Below the pieces are notes generated by a model that was not told the origin of the DNA, made no database searches, and was given only the letters and a program-made list of their open reading frames with translations. Below, piece after piece: positions 34,359-41,117 of a DNA stretch of 45,677 nt. Source of the stretch: Spirosoma endbachense (GTDB lineage: Bacteria; Bacteroidota; Bacteroidia; Cytophagales; Spirosomataceae); the NCBI RefSeq assembly GCF_010233585.1, contig NZ_CP045997.1, positions 7,942,186 through 7,987,862 on the forward strand, given 5' to 3'. Position numbers and translations under genes: made by a program. Each line of letters starts with the position of its first letter. The stretch's first letter is position 1.

Positions 34359-34706
34359 ACCCGTTGAAAGCGTTAAAGGCAGTACGACGGGGTCGCTGAC
34401 ACAGTTGGGTATATCCGCCATCAAAGCATGTTAACAGGCTATGCACTAGGATCTTGCCGAAAAATGTATGCATTTAACGTTCGTATTCAACAGTTAAAAA
34501 TTTTGCTGTTTATGGACGTGTAAAAGCATCATAATTATATGCCTTTAAGGCCAAAAATACCCTTCAAGGCAAACCCATTGCGAAAGGCATCTTTGGAAGT
34601 GAAATTGAGTCGTTTTGTAAGCCATTTAGCCAAAAGGGTGAAATTCCCCTTAAGTACAGATAGTTAAATCTGTATAACCATTTGATTGTTAGTTAATTAT
34701 AGGCTT
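34359..34706. other. gap inside the inverted-repeat segment
   Basis: 348 bp after the lipoprotein gene, with no gene. It contains the internal end copy at 34389-34420 and an AT-rich stretch leading to the right end. Confidence 0.4.
34389..34420. repeat. internal copy of the element end
   Basis: It runs GGGGTCGCTGACACAG then TTGGGTATATCCGCCA. The last 13-14 bases are identical to the 38-bp ends at 33531 and 34744, and the first 16 are related. It has the same orientation as the left end. It suggests nested or older insertions. Confidence 0.45.
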
Positions 34707-34744
34707 TACGTGGCGGATATACCCTAAATGTGTTAACTACCCCA

Positions 34745-34989
34745 CTCTAGAACCTGGCGACTCGATTGACTTACCGCCTAACAGTTTGCATACATTTACC
34801 AATGCAGGGGATGGGCCTTGCCGCTGGCTGAACGTACATAGCCCGAAGGGGTTTTTAACCTTTTTTGAAACGTTTGGCGTAGATTCTAATCAGGAAGATG
34901 CCTTCCAGAAATCGGTGGATGGCCAGCTCATTGCCGATGTCCTGCGGCAAGCAGCCAGTTATGATATGCATATTCAACTTCCCCAGTAG
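34745..34989 (+). pseudogene. truncated cupin-domain protein
   Basis: The plus-strand frame LEPGDSIDLPPNSLHTFTNA continues to WLNVHSPKGFLTFFETFG and ends HIQLPQ. This is the second half of a cupin barrel (the P-P-N-x-x-H motif is visible), with no start of its own. The first half is missing at the edge of the 38-bp repeat. The repeat-bounded segment probably replaced it. A full-length cupin lies at 36190. Confidence 0.6.
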
Positions 34990-35058
34990 CCCTGATCGGC
35001 TAACGTCAGCTCCACGCTGCTTTTTTTCTAACCTCGTTCCCAAAAACCACTGATTCGC

Positions 35059-35280
35059 ATGAAACGTATTCTTTTCCTCCTAACAACGATTTTGGTCTTG
35101 TCAATCGCGGGCAAGCCTGTTCAGGCACAACCAGAAACACTTACCTCCACTTTTTCTGCTAAATTAACCACGAATGGGAGCTGGACAGGCTTTTGGACCT
35201 GGGATCCGGCGAAACGGGTATGGTATTGGACGTGGGTTTGGATACCCTCTTCGCCTTATTCGGGTTACTCCGTCGGCTAG
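35059..35280 (+). CDS. 73-residue secreted tryptophan-rich peptide
   Basis: A signal peptide (MKRILFLLTTILVLSIAG, cleavage likely after VQA) is followed by about 49 residues. The end is very Trp-rich: GSWTGFWTWDP then VWYWTWVWIPSS, seven Trp in about 20 residues. It ends YSGYSVG. No family is recognised. It could be a membrane-active peptide, a beta-structured surface protein or a remnant. A hairpin lies just after the stop. Confidence 0.5.
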   Translation: MKRILFLLTTILVLSIAGKPVQAQPETLTSTFSAKLTTNGSWTGFWTWDPAKRVWYWTWVWIPSSPYSGYSVG

Positions 35281-35295
35281 CCCTCTTCGCTCCTC

Positions 35296-35346
35296 CTTCC
35301 CCCTCAGGCCCCTGCTCTCTATACGGGCAGAAGCTTGAGGGGGAAG
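35296..35346. terminator. hairpin after the Trp-rich gene
   Basis: CTTCCCCCTCA (35296-35306) and TGAGGGGGAAG (35336-35346) are perfect 11-bp arms with a 29-base loop. It is probably the terminator of the 35059-35280 gene, though no long T-run follows. Confidence 0.4.
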
Positions 35347-35522
35347 CATTCCCGAATAACAGGTTGCCTTTCGGCACCCCTACTTTGGACCTGTAACCGG
35401 TAGCCATCGTCAAACCAGCAAGAAGTTAATTCGGCTGGGTGTTCCAGCGATTGGCCCATAGATCAGTATGTCTGGCTGGTCGACAGCTATGCTTTATCGA
35501 AAACTAGTTCACTTAACAAGTC

Positions 35523-36110
35523 ATGGACATGGACACGAATCGATTGCTCACCGAATTACAAGCTAGACATGACTTCCCAGCCGGGCAATTTCCTCAATTT
35601 CTGGCCTTATTTGACCCCCTTTATATCCAGAAAAACCAAATCGTTTTTCTAGCGGGCGACATCGTGTCCTACGCCTATTTTATTGTTAAAGGCTGCCTGC
35701 GCCAGTATTATGTCAACGCCGAGGGTGTTGAGAACACCATCTATTTTGCCGAAGAAGGCGGGTGGACTGGGGAAATGAGCAGTTTTATCCACCGGGTACC
35801 CACCACCATGAACTTACAGGCCCTGGAAGATTCCCAGGCCCTGGTGCTTACACGAACTAACTGGGAACTGGCTACCCGAACCTTTCCTGATTATGCCCTC
35901 TACCAGATTAAAAACCGGGCGCGGAACATTACCCGCTTGAAGGAGCAGATTGGCCACGCTCAAACCGATACCCCCGATCAGAAGTACCGCCGGTTGCTGA
36001 CCGAAAAGCCGCATCTCCTCCAGCGATTGGCCCAGTACCAGATCGCTAACTATCTGGGCGTAACCCCGGAAACCTATAGTCGCATCCGAAAACGGAATAC
36101 GCCCCTCTAA
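35523..36110 (+). CDS. Crp/Fnr-family transcriptional regulator
   Basis: This 195-residue protein has a cNMP-binding-like roll (about 30-115, IQKNQIVFLAGDIVSYAYFI, GCLRQYYVNAEGVENTIYFA) and a C-terminal helix-turn-helix (RLAQYQIANYLGVTPETYSR). It is followed 79 bp later by a cupin gene. A Crp-type regulator plus a small cupin is a frequent pair, so the cupin may be a target. It resembles the regulator at 32462 only at the family level. Confidence 0.88.
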   Translation: MDMDTNRLLTELQARHDFPAGQFPQFLALFDPLYIQKNQIVFLAGDIVSYAYFIVKGCLRQYYVNAEGVENTIYFAEEGGWTGEMSSFIHRVPTTMNLQALEDSQALVLTRTNWELATRTFPDYALYQIKNRARNITRLKEQIGHAQTDTPDQKYRRLLTEKPHLLQRLAQYQIANYLGVTPETYSRIRKRNTPL

Positions 36111-36189
36111 TACAATCTTGATTTAAATCAAGATTTGTGCGCTTAGCCCCTGCTTACTTTGCGAGCGTACTTTTTACCAACTCAATACC

Positions 36190-36624
36190 ATGCAACATAC
36201 CGAAATCATCCGGCTAGGTGCCGGTCTGGAAATCCATATCCTGCTGGATACCCTCGATACCAACCGACAGTTTACCCTCTTCAAGGTCATTGTGGAGCCA
36301 GCCGCCAAAGTGCCCGCTGCCCACTATCATGATCAGTTTGATGAGACTATTTACGGACTCAAAGGCCTGCTGACGCTGACAATAGATGGCAAAACCATCG
36401 AGCTGGCGCCGGGGGAATGTTGTTTTGTTCCCAAAGGAGCAGTCCATCGTTTTGAGAATAAGACTGCCGAGTCGGTCGAGCTGCTGGCGTACGCTCAGTC
36501 GGGTGTATTTGGAGCTACCTATTTTCGGGAACTGGCGGAAGTGATCAATGTGGGCGGTCCCCCGGATGCAGGTAAGCTGAAAGCCATCATGCTCAGTTAT
36601 GGTTTAGTGCCCGTGTCAGGCTAA
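36190..36624 (+). CDS. cupin-domain protein
   Basis: This 144-residue single-domain cupin has motif 1 with metal ligands His-x-His and Glu (AAHYHDQFDETIYGLKG) and motif 2 (GECCFVPKGAVHRFEN). The product is cytoplasmic. Small cupins of this type act as isomerases, dioxygenases or ligand sensors. The specific activity cannot be told. It lies between the Crp-type regulator and the cyclodipeptide synthase gene, but 370 bp separate it from the latter. Confidence 0.8.
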   Translation: MQHTEIIRLGAGLEIHILLDTLDTNRQFTLFKVIVEPAAKVPAAHYHDQFDETIYGLKGLLTLTIDGKTIELAPGECCFVPKGAVHRFENKTAESVELLAYAQSGVFGATYFRELAEVINVGGPPDAGKLKAIMLSYGLVPVSG

Positions 36625-36997
36625 TTGCTTGTCGCCTATTCACCAGTTCTGATTAAGATGATGGGCAGAACTAAAGCTTTAGAATGGTCCAGGCCTGGAC
36701 CTGACAACACCCGTGATCACTAGCTTGCAAAGCCGACTGCCCTAATCCGGGTCTGGTTTCCCAGGTCGGCTTATCGTCCATTCCTAAGGGATGGACCGGG
36801 ACAAGTATCCAGGGGTTGATTGATCCCTATAGCCCAAGTCCGTTAACCCGCAAGGTAGTGCTGGTATCCAATGCGACCGATGCGCACCTGGTTTCCAGTG
36901 ACATTACCCGTGCCGGTCGATTCTCAGTATCAGAACGCCACAATTACCAAACTCTTTACTGCCAACGCCCTGCAGAACAATTGACTCAATTTATACT
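36625..36997. other. intergenic region upstream of the cyclodipeptide synthase
   Basis: 373 bp. It holds a 16-bp perfect palindrome, GGTCCAGGCCTGGACC (36686-36701), and an inverted pair AAGCCGAC / GTCGGCTT (about 36729-36771). A possible hairpin (GTCCATTCC/GGGATGGAC) lies at 36777-36797. A short plus-strand frame (36816-37001) and another with FTANALQNN end near the synthase start, possibly remnants of a lost gene. Confidence 0.4.
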
Positions 36998-37810
36998 ATG
37001 AATTCATTCCGTCGTTCACCCAATCCGACTGCCAACATGCCCAATCGATCCTTCCTCAATGTAGAACCGTTCGTATATACACACGAGGGTCCCGAAGGCA
37101 TTGAAGGTAAGCTTCGAATTTTACCAGTAAATCATAGCCGTGCCTTACGAACCGGACTCGACCTATTGACTCAGCGACCGCTTGCCCTGTTAGGCATTAG
37201 TCCCGGTAATGGCTTCTTTAACCAAAAGCGAATCGAAATCGGCATTTGTGGCATGGCTCACCTATTTGGGGAAGTCACTATTGTGATTCCAGACTCAATT
37301 GCCACGCATACCTTTAGGGCACTGGGATACGGTGAGGAGAAAGTTCGAGCTAAAGCAAGGACGGAAGGCCAGAAGATTAGGAATCGATGCCTACGCGCTG
37401 TTGAACGCGCTCAGCTGTTAAATCCGTCGGCCAGGCTGCGAATTCTTGACTGGGAAAGTGACATTGCTTCACTACCAGGCTATTGGAATGCCTACGCCCA
37501 GGTTTGTAAGCTCTTTGATACCAATAATCAATTCCAGCAAGATGTACTCGACAAGGGTTTCTCCTTGCTCCGGGGGAAACTTAGTGCAGACGCTATCACA
37601 CCCGCTACGGTTCGCGAATGCGTCGAGTATCTCCTGAAAGAGTTTGCCTACTTCAAGCTTTGTCGTGTGGCCTGCGGTCGTGATCTGATTATGCCCTATC
37701 ATCAAGACGCTGCTTTAGCCCATGGTTTTTGTGATGGTCGCTATCAGGAGCCACTGCCGGGTGTGGGTTGGCTGATTTATGACATCGAACTCTTCGGCGA
37801 ATCGGAGTAA
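36998..37810 (+). CDS. tRNA-dependent cyclodipeptide synthase (NYH type)
   Basis: This 270-residue cytoplasmic enzyme joins two aminoacyl-tRNAs into a cyclic dipeptide (2,5-diketopiperazine). The active-site features of the AlbC family are visible. Catalytic Ser68 and Asn71 lie in LLGISPGNGFFN (AlbC Ser37 and Asn40). Tyr211 and Glu215 lie in EYLLKEFAYF (Tyr178 and Glu182). Tyr234-His235 lies in MPYHQD (Tyr202-His203). Asn71, Tyr234 and His235 place it in the NYH subfamily. A run of basic residues (KVRAKARTEGQKIRNRCLR, 115-133) fits the tRNA-binding helix. The start at 36998 or at 37037 (257 residues) is possible. The amino-acid pair cannot be told from motifs alone. An Fe(II) oxygenase follows. 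Confidence 0.9.
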   Translation: MNSFRRSPNPTANMPNRSFLNVEPFVYTHEGPEGIEGKLRILPVNHSRALRTGLDLLTQRPLALLGISPGNGFFNQKRIEIGICGMAHLFGEVTIVIPDSIATHTFRALGYGEEKVRAKARTEGQKIRNRCLRAVERAQLLNPSARLRILDWESDIASLPGYWNAYAQVCKLFDTNNQFQQDVLDKGFSLLRGKLSADAITPATVRECVEYLLKEFAYFKLCRVACGRDLIMPYHQDAALAHGFCDGRYQEPLPGVGWLIYDIELFGESE

Positions 37811-37941
37811 CTGGGTTTGCTGCAACCGAGCCAATGGTTAGTCACGCTTGAGTAGCCATTCAGGCAATCCTGTTGTACTTACACAATTAATTCAATCCAG
37901 GTACCTTATCGAATTTTGAGTTTTATTCAAACTAATCTTAT

Positions 37942-39141
37942 ATGCAAACCGAACTAACCAAGGAGTACGAAAACTGGGATTTCAGCGCCCGCCAACAAAG
38001 CCAGTTGAATTGGTACGCTGAAACGGATGCCCCTACTGGTATTCCAGTCATTGACCTGGCCATCCTGCGCGGTGCCGCTGGGTCGGCCCAACGGCAACAA
38101 GCTTTAGACGCCTTGCGCGGAGCCATCACAGAATCCGGCTTTTTTTATGTGAAAAATTTTGGTATTTCTGAAGATGAGATTGAGGTTATTTCAAACGCCA
38201 CTCGTAGTTTCTTTGGCCAACCCGAGGAGTACAAGCAAGCCTTCAATCGGTATAAGCAAATCCGGGGCTATACCGGCTACCGATTTGAGAGCACTGCCAG
38301 ATTATTCGGCACCGGCCAGGGAAAAGACCTGTGTATGAAATATACGATGGGTCCCGAATTGTCGCCCGAAGAAGTGTTAGAGCGCATAACGTCGGAGGAG
38401 GATATTGCCTCAAACGCCTACTCACCTAATATCTTCCCCGACGCCGAATTTAGAAGGATCTGGGTTCATTATTACCAACGGGTACATCACACCTCTCTCG
38501 AGTTGCTGGAGGCCATGGGGGAGGCACTGAATCTTTCTGCTGAGAGCCGAAGTGTGCTGAGTGAGGCGCTTATCGAAAAAAGTTGCGGAGAGCTCAGATT
38601 TTTCCAATATCCGGATGTGCCCCTTCATGCGTGTGCTGATGTACCAGGAAATGGTATTGATCGAATGGCGGCCCATTTTGATATTGATGTTATTACCCTG
38701 CTACATCAAACTCCCTCTGAAAATGGGTTTATCAGTCTGGAAGCTAAGATTGGGGAAGACTTCGTTAAAATACCGGCAATCCGCGGTACACTGATAGTCA
38801 ATCTGGGTGAAGTGATCCGATTGCTGACGGGCAACCTCATTAAGGCAACGGTCCATCGGGTAGTGCGCCCGCCCCAGCGTCAGCATTTAGGAAGTGCTCG
38901 GGACGTTATAGTCTTTTTTCAGGCCCCTCCCCTCAATGCACGGCTGCGGCCCATCTGGGTTGAAGAGGGTGTTGTTGGGCGGGATACAATCTTCGATGAG
39001 CTTTATCAGCAGGCCGGCGAGCTTGGCTATGTAACCTTCGCTAAACTACGCTCCCGCATGTTCGCCGAATTTATTCAACATATGGAGGTAGCTGACGCCA
39101 GACATGAGGCTGATGCCCATCTGTTTTCGGAAATAAAGTAG
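37942..39141 (+). CDS. 2OG-Fe(II)/IPNS-like oxygenase, likely diketopiperazine tailoring
   Basis: This 399-residue soluble protein has an N-terminal DIOX_N domain (about 33-130, GIPVIDLAILRG, ESGFFYVKNFGISEDEIEVI). The double-stranded beta-helix core has iron ligands His245 and Asp247 (AAHFDIDVITLL) and His305 (ATVHRVVR). The Arg that binds the 2-oxoglutarate carboxylate is kept (Arg320), but the RxS motif reads RDV, so co-substrate binding may differ. It lies 131 bp after the cyclodipeptide synthase on the same strand. Similar enzymes tailor bicyclomycin. The expected role is hydroxylation, desaturation or ring closure of the diketopiperazine. Confidence 0.82.
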   Translation: MQTELTKEYENWDFSARQQSQLNWYAETDAPTGIPVIDLAILRGAAGSAQRQQALDALRGAITESGFFYVKNFGISEDEIEVISNATRSFFGQPEEYKQAFNRYKQIRGYTGYRFESTARLFGTGQGKDLCMKYTMGPELSPEEVLERITSEEDIASNAYSPNIFPDAEFRRIWVHYYQRVHHTSLELLEAMGEALNLSAESRSVLSEALIEKSCGELRFFQYPDVPLHACADVPGNGIDRMAAHFDIDVITLLHQTPSENGFISLEAKIGEDFVKIPAIRGTLIVNLGEVIRLLTGNLIKATVHRVVRPPQRQHLGSARDVIVFFQAPPLNARLRPIWVEEGVVGRDTIFDELYQQAGELGYVTFAKLRSRMFAEFIQHMEVADARHEADAHLFSEIK

Positions 39142-39484
39142 GGACTACGTCACTTAATACGAAACAAGGAATCTATCAACTGGTGGTGCGGCAGGTGGAA
39201 ATCTCCAAGAGCCCAAAAAACAACCACTTTCAGTTCAAAGAGCCGGTTTTACCCTGAAGTAGCTTAACAAAATCTCGTCAAACAATACTAGTATTTTGTA
39301 AGAATATTCCTTTAGAGATACAAATTGTATTAACGGGCGTCGTAGAACTAGTTAAAATTAGCGGAGTGAACTAGTTTCTATTGACAAAGAGTAATTCCGA
39401 TCTCCAACAAAGGACATGGGCAACGTTTTATAGTATTCGTAGTACCGACCGCTAAATTTAATTTGTAGTCCATTTTGTTGATAT
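39142..39484. other. intergenic stretch, nothing clear
   Basis: 343 bp between the oxygenase gene and the convergent small lipoprotein gene. No ORF or strong repeat is seen before the long hairpin at 39500. Confidence 0.4.
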
Positions 39485-39709
39485 TTAGCATCCAACGAAC
39501 AGAGATCCCCCACAGCATGGGAATCCATGCTGTGGGGGATCTCTGATTACATACTTAATCTGAGTTGAATCATAGTAAACAGTGCCATTTACATTATCCA
39601 CTCGTTTCACGAATGCCCCTCCATCGGTGCAATCGGCTGGGATATTCTTTTCACAACCAGAAAGCGAAACGAGTAGCCAAAATGTAAGTAAGAAGTAGAA
39701 GTGCTTCAT
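39485..39709 (-). CDS. small Cys-rich lipoprotein
   Basis: This 74-residue protein has a lipoprotein signal ending LSGC (Cys19). The mature part has further Cys residues (Cys27, Cys65, Cys66, Cys74). It ends HGFPCCGGSLFVGC, encoded across the perfect 21-bp hairpin at 39500-39545. No family is recognised. The hairpin may have been inserted into, and may have altered, the C-terminus. Confidence 0.45.
   Translation of the reverse strand: MKHFYFLLTFWLLVSLSGCEKNIPADCTDGGAFVKRVDNVNGTVYYDSTQIKYVIRDPPQHGFPCCGGSLFVGC
39500..39545. repeat. 21-bp perfect hairpin inside the 3' end of a gene
   Basis: The arms 39500-39520 and 39525-39545 are exact reverse complements around GAAT. It lies within the last 20 codons of the minus-strand lipoprotein gene, just before its stop. 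It could act as a terminator or an mRNA stabiliser. Confidence 0.6.
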
Positions 39710-39844
39710 AAGGGCTGTTGTTTCACACTCACGACACTTTTCAACAACTTAGGTTTGGAATTGCTGTTAAATTTGGAGCAGACAAATACTACTCGTCTCA
39801 GTTGAGAGCCTTTTGTTAGAGTGCTTGGTTTAAAAAAACGAGGA

Positions 39845-39991
39845 TGGCTGTTGCACAACTCTTTTGTGGGCCGGTGAGCTCCTAAACATATCATTAACCT
39901 ACTATTAGCATGGTGTTTTAAAACCCAAGAGTGGCTGATTAGGAGCTGAAATTGTTGATTTTCTTTCTGAATGAGAGTTGTGCAACAGCCA
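39845..39991. repeat. 147-bp inverted-repeat element (MITE-like)
   Basis: 39845-39862 (TGGCTGTTGCACAACTCT) and 39974-39991 are perfect 18-bp inverted ends. The 111-bp interior has no gene. The outer part, GGCTGTTGC, is shared with the elements at 2390 and 3072, but the inner part (ACAACTCT) differs, so it is a related but distinct family. Confidence 0.6.
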
Positions 39992-40100
39992 CGAGGGATT
40001 TGTGAGATTAGAGTTATTACTTTTCCAGACAAATGTTACTTAGATTTTTGTCAAGTAAAAGGTAGCATGTACAGATTTTTCTTTCTGTGTTTTTCATTCA

Positions 40101-40592
40101 TCATTGAATTATATCTAGATTGACAACTTTAACCATTGATACATTTTGAAAGCTTTCCTCGAATCGCCCTAAAAACTTTATTTCAAGTTCGGCTACTAAC
40201 TGGTTGTTGGCAATCTTAATACCTTGGATGGATAAAACATCAACAGGTACATGTGAGTCGTTGATGTATACCGAATTATCATTAAAATCAGGCTCGGGAT
40301 TAACAGGAAGCATTATCTTGTGCCCGATCATGCCCTTATATAAGTACATTTCGTCTATGGTCCTGTACAATAAACTAAGTGTAGATGAGGGCTGAAAACT
40401 CCAAAATATAGAAAGATGCAATTCTGCCGATTGCTCGTTTCCGCTTGTATCTACGTAATTAATATCTTTAAAGTAAATACTTGCCCGAAACCCATCCATA
40501 GGCTTTCCGTCCTTTGCTGATCTTATTGTATCAGCCCTAACAATCCCTTCTTTAAAAATTACTTTACGTTCAAAATCTAAAATTACTGGCAT
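40101..40592 (-). CDS. 163-residue soluble protein, unknown function
   Basis: The protein opens MPVILDFERKVIFKEGIVRAD, is beta-rich (RASIYFKDINYVD, VAELEIKFLGRFEESFQN) and has no signal peptide or membrane segment. No family is recognised. A perfect 15-bp-arm hairpin lies 17 bp upstream of the start (40609-40653). Confidence 0.5.
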   Translation of the reverse strand: MPVILDFERKVIFKEGIVRADTIRSAKDGKPMDGFRASIYFKDINYVDTSGNEQSAELHLSIFWSFQPSSTLSLLYRTIDEMYLYKGMIGHKIMLPVNPEPDFNDNSVYINDSHVPVDVLSIQGIKIANNQLVAELEIKFLGRFEESFQNVSMVKVVNLDIIQ

Positions 40593-40608
40593 TTGCTGTA
40601 GTGAATGG

Positions 40609-40653
40609 AATCTAGAACGCCGACAGTTTACTTTTCAATCGGCGTTCTAGATT
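40609..40653. repeat. 15-bp perfect hairpin upstream of the 40101 gene
   Basis: AATCTAGAACGCCGA (40609-40623) and TCGGCGTTCTAGATT (40639-40653) are exact reverse complements around a 15-base loop. Its place in the leader allows a terminator for incoming transcription or a regulatory stem. Confidence 0.5.
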
Positions 40654-40709
40654 AGTGGTGTTTTTAAAAGCTAATAATTAACTATGAGCAGCCTACTTCT
40701 CTTTATTCA

Positions 40710-40946
40710 ATGGTTATTTTGTGCCTCATTTCTTTTAAGAGTTTCCTTTTCTGGTTCCTACGGGGCAAATTACCGGCTCCCCGCTACCCGGTGAGCAAAC
40801 AGGTCTTAGTTTCTTATCGTAACTATACCCACAACTGTATGACAGTTGTCAGAGAGGATTTAGTTCGTCTAAAAATTCAGGCAATCAGTGATTTGCCAGA
40901 AGGAAAGGCATCTCACTTTTGGGAGCGTTTGATGAGATTTTTCTAA
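40710..40946 (+). CDS. hypothetical 78-residue protein (uncertain)
   Basis: An ATG-started frame has an aromatic N-terminus (VILCLISFKSFLFWFLRG) and a charged C-terminal half (VREDLVRLKIQAISDLPEGK). No family, signal or clear ribosome site is seen. It may be a small membrane protein or chance. Confidence 0.3.
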   Translation: MVILCLISFKSFLFWFLRGKLPAPRYPVSKQVLVSYRNYTHNCMTVVREDLVRLKIQAISDLPEGKASHFWERLMRFF

Positions 40947-41117
40947 TGGAATAAATTTATGTTGAATCCTTTTGAAACGCTTGGAATCTTCATTTTTTAA
41001 ATCCAAGAAACTGGACATGGGTGCTGTTGGTCAACTCTTAGTTTCTCCCCAGCTCACAAATCGGAAAGGCTGCCCTGCCTAAAGTCCATCCCTGAAAAAC
41101 AGCCAACAAAACACGCT

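Larger units (their letters stand above)
33531..34744. mobile_element. 1.2-kb segment with 38-bp perfect inverted ends
   Basis: 33531-33568 and 34707-34744 are exact 38-bp reverse complements (GGGGTAGTTAACACATTTAG starts each end). Weaker similarity extends to about 70 bp. A related end copy lies inside at 34389-34420. No transposase is inside, only a lipoprotein gene. Truncated genes lie on both sides. I found no direct target repeat. The ends suggest a non-autonomous mobile element or two decayed copies of one. Confidence 0.55.

Noticed and set aside
39706..40032. Minus-strand frame of 108 codons
   Set aside because: Its middle is the 147-bp inverted-repeat element; the composition is not coding-like.
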